Source: Bradyrhizobium diversitatis (GTDB taxonomy: Bacteria; Pseudomonadota; Alphaproteobacteria; Rhizobiales; Xanthobacteraceae). From it: 64,000 nt of DNA. A program made the position numbers and the translations under genes. The notes beneath the pieces were generated by a model. That model did no database searches. It was not told where the DNA came from and worked only from the letters and a program-made list of their open reading frames with translations. Positions within the stretch are counted from its first letter, which is position 1. Every line of letters starts with the position of its first letter. Below, piece after piece: positions 46,258 to 57,031 of this stretch. The stretch is from assembly GCF_016031635.1 (NCBI RefSeq), contig NZ_JACEGD010000019.1, positions 186,001 to 250,000 of the forward strand, written 5' to 3'.

Positions 46258-47073
46258 TTAGCCATCCGCCGGCAGCCCCTGCGCGAGGCTGCGAAAGCGC
46301 AGCGGTGCCAGCGCGGATGCTCGCTGCCACCAGTCGGCGACGCGGTCATCGAGGGCGGTCGTGCCGCGGCCCTGGCCGGGGAAGATCCGGATCTGCTGGA
46401 TCGCCTCGGCCTCAAACCCCCTGCCCTTGCGCGTGATCCTGAGGGCCGCGCCTTCGCGATCCCGCTGCGTCAGCGGCACCAGGAGGCGGCCGCGCGGACG
46501 GAGCGACTGGAGCCAGAGCGGGTGCGGCTGCGGGAAGCCGGCATGCACGATGATCACGTCGGCGGGTTCGCCGACGTCCTTGCATCCGTCGCCGTTGACG
46601 ACCGTGACGTTGCGATATCCGTGCAAGTGGCTCGCCGCTCGGGCCGCGAGCCGCTCGTCGCATTCGATCGCACGTACACTGCCCCTTGGACCGACCATCT
46701 TCGACAGCACCGCGGAGAAATAGCCAAGTCCGCAGCCGATCTGCACGACGCGGTCCTTCTCCCTGACGTCGAGAATGTCGATGAGATGCGCCCACAGGCT
46801 CGGCAAGCCGGTGTCGAGCTTGCGGCGGGCGTCGATCGCGACCAGCACATTGTCGTAGAGATGAACGGGATCCGCGTCGGGCGTCAGCCGGTAGCTGCGC
46901 GCCGCCTCGCTCTTGATGCGCCAGGGCCCCCTCGACAGAAAATCCTCGCGCGGAACAGTGGCGAGCGCCTCGAGCAGGCGGGGCGAGGAAATCCGCTCGC
47001 GCCTGGCAATCCGCTCCACGTAGCGCGCACGCGCGGCGGCAAGATCGCGCATGTCACAGATCGGCCTGTTCAC
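46258..47073 (-). CDS. protein-L-isoaspartate O-methyltransferase-like protein
   Basis: 271 residues. The PCMT fold has the SAM-binding motif VVQIGCGLGYFSAVLSKMVG, followed by RAIECDERLAARAASHLHG and ALATVPREDFLSRGPWRIKS near the N-terminus. The loop differs from classical Pcm (EIGTGSGYQ), so it may repair isoaspartate or methylate another acid. Its ATG 47073 overlaps the stop of the preceding cyclase-ATPase gene by 20 bp, implying coupling; M8 (47052) is an alternative. Confidence 0.8.
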   Translation of the reverse strand: MNRPICDMRDLAAARARYVERIARRERISSPRLLEALATVPREDFLSRGPWRIKSEAARSYRLTPDADPVHLYDNVLVAIDARRKLDTGLPSLWAHLIDILDVREKDRVVQIGCGLGYFSAVLSKMVGPRGSVRAIECDERLAARAASHLHGYRNVTVVNGDGCKDVGEPADVIIVHAGFPQPHPLWLQSLRPRGRLLVPLTQRDREGAALRITRKGRGFEAEAIQQIRIFPGQGRGTTALDDRVADWWQRASALAPLRFRSLAQGLPADG

Positions 47074-50000
47074 GCGCGGGCGTGTCGGTCCCGAGTTCGG
47101 CCACGAGCTGCATCGCCTGCTTCAGGTCCGGCGTGTAAAAACCCTCGGTGAACTTGCCCACGACCGGCGCGAGCAGGAGACTTGCGTGCTCGCGCCTGCC
47201 GGCTTCGAGCGACAGGCGCGCGAGGCTGACGGCCGTGCGAAGCTCCCAGGACAGCGCACCCTGCTTGCGCGCTGTCGCCAGCGACTGGGCGAACAGCTCC
47301 TCGGCCTCCTGCACCGAGGCGGGATCGCCATCCGACAGGATGATTTCGCCTTGAAGGCGATAGACCTCGGCGAGGTAGGAATGATCACCGGTCCGCCGCG
47401 CGGTTGCGAGCGCGCCGTCCAGCGCACGCAAGGCGGCATCCCGCATCCCGACCTTGGCGTAGGCTTCCGCGAGCAGGCAGCGGAACCAGCAGCCGGCAAG
47501 CCAGGAATCCATCGCCTCGTACTCGTCGAGGCCGAAGCGCATCTGGCTGAGGCCTTCGTCGGTCTCGCCGAGCTGCGTCAGCGCCCAGCCGCGCAGGATC
47601 GTCGCCTGCTGCTTCCAGTGCAGGAAATTGTGCTCGCTGGCGATGATCATGGCGCGGTTGGCGTGGTCGCGCGTACCCTCGACGTCGCGCAGATGCTGGC
47701 AGAGATAGGCGCCGAACACGAGCGCGAAGGCGAGCGTGAAGGGATGGCGGATCTCCTCGGCATTGGCGATCGCCTGCTCGCTGTGCTGGCGCGCCGCGTC
47801 AGGCCGGCCGAGGAACCAGAGGAGATAGCCGAGATAGGACCGCGAGACGACGCCGGGATCGGTGCCGTGCCGCTCCATCAGGTCGGAGTGCAAATCGGGG
47901 CTGTAGAGATTGATGCAGCGGTGCAAATGATGCTGTGAGGCGGCAAAGCGGCCGCGATAGAGCATGGTCATCGCGATCGCACGGTGCGCCTCGATCAGAT
48001 AGCCGGTCTGCTGCGCCGGCTGCGGACGCTCGCTCAGCCGCTGCCGCTTGGCGAATCTCAACAGCTCGACGCTGAGATCGTGCGCGCGGGTGAGATCGGC
48101 GCGGATGAAATGGCACACCCAGAGTCCGCGAGTGGCTGCGAAGACCTTCTCGTCGTCATCGAGCTGATGGCCGAGCTCCAGCGCGCGGATGTAGTTTTCC
48201 TCGACTTCCTGCACCGCATAGCCCTTGGCGGCAATCAGCGAAATGCCCAGTGCGATGCGCAGCTCGAGCTCCATCTCGTCGGCCCCCGGTATGCCCGCGC
48301 TGGCGTGCACGACGCTGAGGCCGCGGCGCAGATGGCCGATCGCCTCCAGATTGGCGCCGCTCCTCGCCGCCTGCTTGCCGGCCTTGAGCCAAAAATTGGC
48401 GGCGCCCTCGCTCTGGCCAGATTCGGTCAGGTGATGGGCGAGCAGTTCCGGCTCGCGCTCGGACTTCTCCGGATACATTTCGGAAAGCACCTGGACGATC
48501 CGGGAATGCAGCTTGCGCCGCTCGCTGTGCAACAGGCTCGCATGCGCGGCATTCTGGATCATCACGTGCTTGAAGGAGTAGAGCGCGTCCGGTGGATGGC
48601 CGCGGCGCATGATCAGCCCGGCCTCCTCCAGATGATTGAGTGCCGCCACGATCTGCTCGGCCGGCGTGTTGGCGACGGCGCGCAGCGTCTCGTAGGAGAA
48701 CTCGCGACCTATCGTGGCGCCGATCTGCGCGATCCGCTTGAACGGTCCCATCCGGTCGAGCCGCGCCATCAGCGAGTCGGTCAGGGTTGCCGGGATTGCG
48801 AGCTGCCGCCACGGCCCGGACAGCACATAGCGCCCGTGCCGCTCGGTCAGCAGGTCGGATTCGAGAACCGTCTTGGTCAGCTCTTCCAAAAACAGCGGCA
48901 CGCCGTCGGTCTTGACGATGATCTCCTCGACGACCTCCTTGGGCAGCTCGCGTCCCGCCACGCGCTCGACCAGCGTCGTGCGCAATTGCCGGCTAAGGCG
49001 GTTCAGGACCACGGTGGTGATGTGTGAATGCGCGTTCCAGCTCGGCTGGAATTCGGATCGCGCGGTGATGATGACCAGGATCGGCCGGTTCTGCACCCGG
49101 TCGACCAGAAGGTCGATCACCTCGCGGGACGTCGGGTCGATCCAGTGCAGGTCCTCGAATGCGATCACCAGCGGCATCTCGCGCGCAAGGCAGGGAGAAT
49201 TTGAGCTGGTCGACGAACGGATGGAACGCCGTGGAGGTGTAGTAAGGCGAGCATTGGAGCGAGACTTGTCCATGGCGGTCGCCCGATATCCGCTCGAAGA
49301 TTTCCTGGATGATGCGCGACTTGCCGATGCCGGGCTCGCCGAACTTGACCACGACCTGACCGTCGCCGTCCTTGGCCTGCTGCCAGCGCCCCATCAACAG
49401 CGCGATCTCCTCCTCGCGGTTGACGAGCGGCGTCAACCGCGAGCCCCTGGCGGCGGCGAAGCGGGTCTCCACCCGCGAGGCGCGCACCACGTGCCAGGCC
49501 TGTGCCTTCTCGGGGATTCCCTTCAGGACATGGACGCCGAGATTGCGGTAGTCGAACTTCCCCTTCAGCAGCGACTGCGTCGAGGCCGAGATCACCACGC
49601 CATTGGGCGGCGCCAGGGCCTGCAGGCGCGCAGCGAGATTGACGGTTTCGCCGACCGCGGAGTCGCGTTCTTCGGTGCCCTGCCCGACGAGGTCGCCGAC
49701 CACGACGAGGCCGGTCGCGATCCCGATACGGACGGCGGGTGAATGGCTGAGCGCACCGCGCTGCTCGACCGCGTGCGCCGTCGACAGCACCCGCACGATC
49801 TCGAGCCCGGCGCGCACCGCGCGCTCGGCATCGTCCTCATGTGCGGTCGGATAGCCGAAATAGACCAGGATACCGTCGCCGACGAAACGGGCGGCAAAGC
49901 CCTCGTAATGCTTGACCACGCGAACGCAGGTTTCGCGGAAGCCTGCAATCATGTCGCGGACGTCTTCGGGATCGAACTGCGCGGACAGCGAGGTGGAATC

Positions 50001-50312
50001 CACCATGTCGCAGAACATCGTGGTGAGCTGGCGCCGCTCGGCTCCGACCTCCGCCCGTGCTTGCGGACGCACCGCCTCGACTGGCGCCTCCGCCGTTTCC
50101 GCTTGAAACAGCGCCGCCATCGCCCGCTGGATCCGCTTGCGATCGCCGAGCGGCAATCCGAGTTCGACCAGGTCGGATTCGGTCAGGTCCCCGATCACGT
50201 CGAGATCGAGACGGTGCTGCGCGAACAGATCGGTGTAGTGACCGAGGCCGATACCGTCGAGCCAGCGCTTCAGCTCGCCTTCCGTCCCGGTGCCCGGCTC
50301 ATTCTCCAGCAT
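47054..50312 (-). pseudogene. SAM-cyclase-AAA ATPase-TPR regulator, broken by deletion/frameshift
   Basis: A large signalling ATPase in two frames. Part 1 (ATG 50312 to about 49200) has a SAM domain (LKRWLDGIGLGHYTDLFAQH), a class III cyclase domain (TMFCDMVDSTSLSAQFD, RFVGDGILVYFGYPT, GIATGLVVVGDLVG) and an ATPase start with Walker A GEPGIGKSRIIQE, ending HPFVDQLKF. Part 2 resumes at CLAREMPLVIAFEDLHWIDP (Walker B) and continues into TPR repeats to 47054. In related proteins roughly 75-100 residues separate these segments, so an internal deletion plus frame change lies at about 49189-49203. The cyclase half may still be made. Confidence 0.8.
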
Positions 50313-50351
50313 GGTGATTCTGCCCGACCAGCACTCCGTCGAAGGGCTCTG

Positions 50352-50380
50352 GAGCCCCTCAACCACAGATTTTGGGGCTC
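50352..50380. promoter_or_regulatory. inverted repeat GAGCCCC-N15-GGGGCTC in the NRPS promoter region
   Basis: Perfect 7-bp arms (50352-50358, 50374-50380) lie in the 136-bp gap between the divergent cyclase-ATPase and NRPS genes. Candidate operator or mRNA hairpin; no assigned factor. Confidence 0.35.
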
Positions 50381-50448
50381 AAACTTCACCTCAGACTGGA
50401 CGCGTTCCCCAACTTCTTGGAAGAATAGCCCAATCGGATCAAAAGGGA

Positions 50449-53400
50449 ATGGCGTTGTCGGACATTGCATCCGGAGCAGACGAAGGATCAGCCGGTGCCA
50501 CGGCCGAAACGAAGATATTCGCGCATATCAGCGACCTTCTCGAGTTCTACGCGCGCAGGACACCGGCGGCGCCCGCACTCCTCGCCCCTGGCCGGCCGGT
50601 TCTCACCTACCGCGCCTTGGGCGACCGGACGCAGGATCTGATCGGCACGCTGCGCGGGCTCGGCATCGCGCCTGCGGACCGCATTGCAGTTGCACTGCCG
50701 CGTGGCGCCGACAGCGCGTTGGCATTGATCGCGGTCGCGTCGGCCGCCGTATGCATCCCCGTCAGTCCGGATCTGACGGCGGACGAGCTGCAACGCTATT
50801 TCAGCGAATTGAAGCTGGCGGCGCTCGTGACCCGGGCCGACATGAACTCGGCGAGCCGCGACGTCGCCAGGGCGCTCGATATCGCGGTGATCGATTTCGT
50901 GCCGGGGCTGGAAGACGATCTCGGCGGTTGCGCGTTCATCGGCCCCTCGGTCGGACCGGCGAGCACCAGTGGTCCCTCGCGCGGCGACGACGATGCGTTC
51001 ATCCTGTTGACGTCAGGCACGGCGGCGCGGCCGAAGATGGTGCCGCTGACGCATCGCAATGTCTGCCTGTCCGCTCACAATGCCGGCCATGTGCTGTCGC
51101 TCACGTCGCGCGATCGCCTGCTCAACGTCCTGCCGCTGTTTCATGCCCATGGCTTGATCTCCGGCCTTCTCACGGCGCTGGCCGCGGGCTCCAGCGTGAT
51201 CTGCACCGACGGCTTCGATTCTTCGTCCTTCTTCGGCTGGATGCGGGAGCTGCAACCGACCTGGTACACGGCGGTGCCGACCATTCATCGCGCATTGCTG
51301 ACGGCGGCGGAGGCGAACCCGGACCGTGCCCGGTCGTCGTCGCTGCGCGTGATCCGCTCGGCCTCGGCCTCGCTCGCGCCTGCGATTCTTCGAGGGCTGG
51401 AGGCGACGTTCGGCGTTCCCGTGCTGGAGACCTACGGGATGACGGAAGCGGCCTCGCAGATCGCGGCCAATCCGTTCGAGCTGCGCAAGGTCGGATCGGT
51501 CGGCCGCGCCGCCGGCCCCGAGATCGCGATCATGGACGAGACCGGCCGCACGCTTGCAAGCGGGGCGCGCGGCGAGATCATGCTGCGCGGGCCCAACATG
51601 AGCCGCGGCTATTATAATGACGAGGCGGCGACGCGGGCTGCGTTCCGCAATGGCTGGTTCCGGACCGGCGACCTCGGCTATCTCGATGCCGACGGCTATC
51701 TCTTCATCGTCGGCCGCATCAAGGACGTCATCAACCGCGGTGGGCAGAAGATCTCGCCGCTGGAGGTGGAAGAAGTCCTGCTCGGCCACCCGGCGGTGCT
51801 AGAGGCCGGCGTGTTTGCCGTGCCACACTCGAAGCTCGGCGAGAACGTCGCCGCCGTCGTGGTGCTCCGGCCGAATTCCGAGGCCACGTCCGACCAGCTG
51901 CGCAAGTTCGCACGAAAGCGGCTCGCAGCCTACAAGGTACCGAGCCTGATCCGCAGCGTCGCGGCACTGCCGAAGGGCGCCAGCGGCAAGGTCAAACGCG
52001 GTGCGCTGGCCGGACTGATTGCAGCAGTGGACGGCCGTGACGAGACCCGGCTGCCGCGCAATGCGATGGAGACCCAGCTCGCCGAAATCTGGGCTGGTCT
52101 GTTGGAGCTGCCGCAGCTCGGCGCCGACCAGGACGTCTTCGCGCTCGGCGCCGACTCGCTCGCGGTGACGCAGATGCGCTCGCGCCTGCGCGAACGCTTC
52201 AATGTCGAGTTCTCGTTCGAGGACATCTTCGATTGCACCACGGTCGTAGCACTTGCGGCGCGGATCGAAACCGCCGCAAGCCGGCGCGAGGCGGCGCTGC
52301 CGGCCTGGCGCCCCGCTGCGGGCGCAGACGCACCGCTGTCGTTCCAGCAGCAGCGGATGTACGTCCTCTCGCGGCTCGACCCGACCCGCTACAATTACAA
52401 TGTCGTCGAAGTTGCGCTCCTCGACGGCCCGGTCGACGGCGCCGCGCTTTCTGCGAGCCTCACTGCGATCTGCACACGCCATGAGGCGCTGCGCACAATC
52501 TTTATCGAACGTCGGGGCGAGCCGGTGCAGCTTGTGCTGTCATCGCCGCCGCAATTCGCGCGCGTCAAGCTCAAGCCCTGCCCTGCCGGCAAGCGGCTCG
52601 CGGTTGTCCGGCGCGAGGCGCTCAAGCTCGCGCAACATCCGTTCGACCTGGCTCACGAGCCGCCGCTGAAGGTCACGTTGCTGTCGTTCGACGGGAACAG
52701 CCATGCGCTGTTGGTCAACGTCCATCATCTCGTCACCGACGGCTGGTCGCAGCGGCTGTTCTGGGAGGAGCTCGCCGTCCACTACGCCGCGGCACGCAAG
52801 AAGCACCCGGCCGCGCTGCCTCCGCCCGCGTTCCAGTATCGCGACTTCGCGCTCTGGCAGCAGAGCTGGGCGCAGACGCCGGCGGCGAAGGAGCAGCTTG
52901 ATTATTGGAGGGCCCAGCTCAACGGCGTCACCACGCTGCCGCTGCGAACGGACCGGCCCAGGCCGGAGGTCTGGAGCGGTCACGGCGCGCGCCACTATCT
53001 CGAATTTTCCAAGTCGCTGTCGGGCGACCTGCGCGCACTGAGCCAGAGCCAGGGCGTCACACCGTTCATGACGCTGCTGGCGGCCTTCCAGTGCCTGTTG
53101 TTCCGCCACACCTCGCATGAGGATGTCGCGACCGGCTCGCTGATCGCCAACCGCAACCAGATCGAGAGCGAGCGCCTGATCGGGTTGTTTGCCAACACCC
53201 TCATCCTGCGCAACGATTTCAGCGGCGATCCGAGTTTCGGCGAAATGTTGCGGCGGGTGCGACAGGTCACGTTGGATGCCTACCGCAACCAGGACCTCCC
53301 GATCGAGGAGGTGTTGCGCACGCTCCAGATCGCGCGCCGCAGCGACGGCAACCCGCTGTTCCGGATCATGTTCATCCTGCAGAACGCCTCGATCGAGGCG

Positions 53401-56400
53401 GCACGTTTTCCCGGCCTGTCGGCACGACGGCTGGAAATCGATCCGAAGGTGGCGCGCTTCGACATCACGCTCGAACTGGTCGAGGCCGATGGCCGCTTCA
53501 GCGGGTTCTTCGAATACGCCACCGATCTGTTCGACGCCGCGACGATCGCAGGCATGGCCGCCCAGTTCAGGACGCTGCTCAAGGCCGTCATCGCCAATCC
53601 GGAACAGCGCATCTCGCGCCTGCCGCTGCTGACCGAAGCCGAACGCCGGCTGTTGCTGGCGAAGGGCCGGGGCGCGCCAGCCAATTTCACCACGCGCGGC
53701 AATTTGAGCGAACGCTTCGCACGCCAGGCGAGGAAGACGCCGAACGCTATCGCGGTGTCGGACGGCCGCACGTCCCTGAGCTATCGCGAGCTGGCGCACC
53801 GCAGCCTGGCGGCCGCGCGCTGGCTGGCCCGTGAGGGCATCGGCGCCGAGAGCGTCGTCGCCTTGCTCGCGGAGCGCGGGCCCGACCTGCTGACCGCGAT
53901 GATCGCGGTGCAGCGCGTCGGCGCGGCCTTCCTCAATCTCGATCCCGACCAGCCGACCGCCCAGCTCACGACCATCCTCGGATCGAGCTGTGCCCGCGTG
54001 TTGCTGATCGGACGGGCTCAGTCCGCCATGGTCGAGGCACTGCTCGAGCCGCTGGTCGAACGCATGCAGGTGGCCGCGCTCGAAGACGCGATCGCGTCAG
54101 GGGTGACCAAGCCCGCTCGCGCCGCACCGCGGGCCGCCTCCAGCCTCGCCTATCTCGTCTATACGTCGGGCTCCTCCGGCGCGCCAAAGGGCGTCATGAT
54201 CGAGCAGCGCGGCCTGTCGAACCATCTCGCTTCGCTCATCTCCGAGCTCGACCTCTCCGCCGGGGACGTGATCGCGCAGACCGCGCCGCAGAGCTTCGTC
54301 ATCTCGGTCTGGCAATTCCTCGCCGGACCGATGGTCGGCGCGCGCGTGCATGTCGTGGGCAACGCGATCGCGCGGGACCCGACCCTGCTGGCGCGGGAGA
54401 TCGAGCGTGAGGGCATCACGGTGCTCGAGATCGTGCCTTCGCTGCTGCGCGTCATTCTCGATCGCCTGGAGGAAGTGCCGGTGCTGCGCGCCTTCTCCAG
54501 GTTGCGGCTCCTGATCTCGACCGGAGAGCCATTGCCCGTCGAGCTCTGCCACGCCTGGTTCGCCCGCTGTCCGAAAGTGCCGCTGATCAATGCCTATGGC
54601 GCGTCGGAATGCTCCGATGACGTCTCCCTGCATCGCCTGACCAAGGCCCCGGCGGTCGCGACGGGCAACGTTCCGGTCGGCGCGCCGCTGCCGAACACCC
54701 AGCTCTACGTGCTCGACGCAAACCTCCAGCCGCAGCCGATCGGCGTGACCGGCGAGCTCTGCATCGGCGGTGCCGGCGTCGGCCGCTTCTATGTCAACGA
54801 TCCCGCGCAAAGCCGGCAGCGCTTCCTCCCCGATCCGTTCTCGCGCCAGCAAGGCAGCCGGCTCTACCGGACGGGCGATCTTGCCCGGCGCCGCGCCGAC
54901 GGGACGATCGAATGCCTCGGCCGTGCCGACCACCAGGTCAAGATCCGTGGCCATCGCATCGAGCTCAAGGAGATCGAGAACGCGCTTGCCGAGCATCGAA
55001 GCGTGCGCGCCGGCATCGTCGAGCCGCGCCGCGAGGCGAGCGGCGATATCAGGCTGATCGCCCATATCGTCGCAAAGCCCGGCAGCCGGAGCAGCGCCAG
55101 CGAGCTGCGCGAATTCCTGAAAGCCAGGCTGTCGGTCCACGCCATTCCGTCCGCCTTCCTGTTCCTGGATCAGGTGCCGCTCAACGCCCATGGCAAGATC
55201 GACCGCTCCGCGCTGCTGGCCTCCGCCCCGCCGGAAACGTCCGGGCCGGACGCGGCCGTGCCGGCGCGGCGCTTCACCGAAAAGGTACTTTCCGACATCT
55301 GGGTCGACCTGCTGAAGCTCGAGAGCATCGGTGTGACCGACAATTTCTTCGATCTCGGCGGGCATTCGCTGCTGGCTGGCCAGGCGATGGCGCGCGTCGC
55401 CCGCGCGCTTGGCGTGTCGCTGCCGATCAAGACCATCTTCGAGGCACCGACGATCGAGGAACTCGCTCGGCGGGTCGACGAGGCCGTGGCGGCGAAGCCG
55501 CACAAGCCTGCCGCAAGCATGCCGCGATTGGCTGCGAGCGGGCCTCCTGCGCTTTCCATCGCGCAGGACCAGATGCTGCGGATCGAGCGGAATCTGCCGG
55601 AGCTGCCGTTGTTCAACCTGCCCTTCGCCTTCCGTCTAGAGGGCCCGCTCGATCCGGCCGCCCTGGCAAAGGCGATAGATGATGTCGTGCGCCGGCACGA
55701 ATCGCTGCGGACCGCGTTCACCTGGAACGGCGAGGAGCCCGAAAGCCGCATCGTCGCGCCTCGCGCCCTTGGCCCCGTCATGACCGTTGAGACGATCGGC
55801 GACGGTCAACCCCACAACAACAAGCGGCGCAGGGCGCTCGAACTCAGGAAGATCGATCTCCTGATCGAGCAGGAGACCTATACGCCGATCGACACCACGC
55901 GCGCCCCGCTGCTGCGCGCCCGGTTGTTGCGGCTCCACGACGACGACCACGTGCTCTTGCTGACGCTGCATCACGCCATTGTCGACGGCTGGTCGATCGG
56001 CGTGCTGTTCGAGGAATTGTCGAGCCGGTATGCGGCGCTGGCCGGATATCCGTCGGTGCCGCTGCCGAAGCCGCCGGCGCCTTATTCGGCGGTCGCACGC
56101 TGGCAGCGCTGGTGGTGCGATACCGACGCCGCCCGCCGCCAGGCGTCCGACTGGACGGAGAATTTGCGCGGAGCGGGCCCCGTCTTCGACGGCGAAGCGC
56201 GCCCGGGCGCATCCACCGGGCACCATCCGGTCAGCCTCGAGCGTGACCTGGTCGGCCGGCTCACGGCGCTCGCCGGCCGGCACAATTGCACGCTGTTCAT
56301 GTGCCTGCTCACCGGCCTGAAGGGCATGCTGCTGGCGCGGACGGGCCGCACCGACATCGCGGTCGCGACCGCCATGGCCAATCGTGCCCAGCCTGACACC

Positions 56401-56892
56401 GACCGCATCATCGGCCCGTTCGAGAACACGGTGATCGTCCGTACGACAATCACGCCGGAGCTGTCGTTCGCGCGGGCCCTGGTGCGGGTGCGCCAGAGCG
56501 TGCTCGACGCGCATGGGCGGCAGGAGCTGCCGTTCAGCATCCTGGCCGACCATCTGGAGCAGGAGGGGATCGATCCGGCCTCGCTGCTCCAGGTCTATTT
56601 CACGCTGCAGAATCCACTGCGCCAGCCCCTCGATCTGCCGGATCTCGCGACAGAATCGATCGGCAACATCGCGCGCGAAGGCCAGCCGGTGCTGCCGATC
56701 GACCAGACCCGGCTGTCGCTGATGCTCAAGGAGCGGCCGACCGGCATCACCGGCTCATGCAACTACAAGCGCGAGTTGCTCGAGGGCCGAATGGTCGGCG
56801 AGTGGATGGAGGATCTCGTCGCGCTGCTGACGGCGGCCGTCGCGCAGCCCAACACGCCGCTCGGCCGGTTACTCGCTCGCAGGGCAGCATGA
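50449..56892 (+). CDS. two-module nonribosomal peptide synthetase A-PCP-C-A-PCP-C
   Basis: A 2147-residue synthetase. A1 (about 20-520) has LLTSGTAARPKMVPLTHRNV at 185 and PLFHAHGLISGLL, resembling AAE3/oxalyl-CoA-synthetase-like acid ligases more than amino-acid A domains. PCP1 has Ser570 (LGADSLAV). C1 has HHLVTDG at 759. A2 has YTSGSSGAPKG at 1238, NAYGASECSDD and the terminal Lys in NAHGKID. PCP2 has Ser1640 (LGGHSLLAG). C2 has HHAIVDG at 1841. There is no thioesterase, reductase or epimerase. Predicted product: a small acyl acid joined to one residue, then passed by C2 to an acceptor. ATG 50449 is chosen because upstream in-frame residues are non-homologous. Confidence 0.93.
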   Translation: MALSDIASGADEGSAGATAETKIFAHISDLLEFYARRTPAAPALLAPGRPVLTYRALGDRTQDLIGTLRGLGIAPADRIAVALPRGADSALALIAVASAAVCIPVSPDLTADELQRYFSELKLAALVTRADMNSASRDVARALDIAVIDFVPGLEDDLGGCAFIGPSVGPASTSGPSRGDDDAFILLTSGTAARPKMVPLTHRNVCLSAHNAGHVLSLTSRDRLLNVLPLFHAHGLISGLLTALAAGSSVICTDGFDSSSFFGWMRELQPTWYTAVPTIHRALLTAAEANPDRARSSSLRVIRSASASLAPAILRGLEATFGVPVLETYGMTEAASQIAANPFELRKVGSVGRAAGPEIAIMDETGRTLASGARGEIMLRGPNMSRGYYNDEAATRAAFRNGWFRTGDLGYLDADGYLFIVGRIKDVINRGGQKISPLEVEEVLLGHPAVLEAGVFAVPHSKLGENVAAVVVLRPNSEATSDQLRKFARKRLAAYKVPSLIRSVAALPKGASGKVKRGALAGLIAAVDGRDETRLPRNAMETQLAEIWAGLLELPQLGADQDVFALGADSLAVTQMRSRLRERFNVEFSFEDIFDCTTVVALAARIETAASRREAALPAWRPAAGADAPLSFQQQRMYVLSRLDPTRYNYNVVEVALLDGPVDGAALSASLTAICTRHEALRTIFIERRGEPVQLVLSSPPQFARVKLKPCPAGKRLAVVRREALKLAQHPFDLAHEPPLKVTLLSFDGNSHALLVNVHHLVTDGWSQRLFWEELAVHYAAARKKHPAALPPPAFQYRDFALWQQSWAQTPAAKEQLDYWRAQLNGVTTLPLRTDRPRPEVWSGHGARHYLEFSKSLSGDLRALSQSQGVTPFMTLLAAFQCLLFRHTSHEDVATGSLIANRNQIESERLIGLFANTLILRNDFSGDPSFGEMLRRVRQVTLDAYRNQDLPIEEVLRTLQIARRSDGNPLFRIMFILQNASIEAARFPGLSARRLEIDPKVARFDITLELVEADGRFSGFFEYATDLFDAATIAGMAAQFRTLLKAVIANPEQRISRLPLLTEAERRLLLAKGRGAPANFTTRGNLSERFARQARKTPNAIAVSDGRTSLSYRELAHRSLAAARWLAREGIGAESVVALLAERGPDLLTAMIAVQRVGAAFLNLDPDQPTAQLTTILGSSCARVLLIGRAQSAMVEALLEPLVERMQVAALEDAIASGVTKPARAAPRAASSLAYLVYTSGSSGAPKGVMIEQRGLSNHLASLISELDLSAGDVIAQTAPQSFVISVWQFLAGPMVGARVHVVGNAIARDPTLLAREIEREGITVLEIVPSLLRVILDRLEEVPVLRAFSRLRLLISTGEPLPVELCHAWFARCPKVPLINAYGASECSDDVSLHRLTKAPAVATGNVPVGAPLPNTQLYVLDANLQPQPIGVTGELCIGGAGVGRFYVNDPAQSRQRFLPDPFSRQQGSRLYRTGDLARRRADGTIECLGRADHQVKIRGHRIELKEIENALAEHRSVRAGIVEPRREASGDIRLIAHIVAKPGSRSSASELREFLKARLSVHAIPSAFLFLDQVPLNAHGKIDRSALLASAPPETSGPDAAVPARRFTEKVLSDIWVDLLKLESIGVTDNFFDLGGHSLLAGQAMARVARALGVSLPIKTIFEAPTIEELARRVDEAVAAKPHKPAASMPRLAASGPPALSIAQDQMLRIERNLPELPLFNLPFAFRLEGPLDPAALAKAIDDVVRRHESLRTAFTWNGEEPESRIVAPRALGPVMTVETIGDGQPHNNKRRRALELRKIDLLIEQETYTPIDTTRAPLLRARLLRLHDDDHVLLLTLHHAIVDGWSIGVLFEELSSRYAALAGYPSVPLPKPPAPYSAVARWQRWWCDTDAARRQASDWTENLRGAGPVFDGEARPGASTGHHPVSLERDLVGRLTALAGRHNCTLFMCLLTGLKGMLLARTGRTDIAVATAMANRAQPDTDRIIGPFENTVIVRTTITPELSFARALVRVRQSVLDAHGRQELPFSILADHLEQEGIDPASLLQVYFTLQNPLRQPLDLPDLATESIGNIAREGQPVLPIDQTRLSLMLKERPTGITGSCNYKRELLEGRMVGEWMEDLVALLTAAVAQPNTPLGRLLARRAA

Positions 56893-57031
56893 GCGGGTTA
56901 CGTCGCGGACGAGTACGGATTCACGTGCGAAGGCTGTGAATGATCAAGTTGCGTCTTGATTATTTGGCGTCGCCGCGCAAGATTATTCCCGCGCTTCGAT
57001 TTGGACGATTGTTTTCAACCGGGGGAATATT

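Noticed and set aside
50290-50448. Upstream start for the NRPS
   Set aside because: The extra 53 codons cover the divergent promoter region and do not match an adenylation-domain N-terminus.
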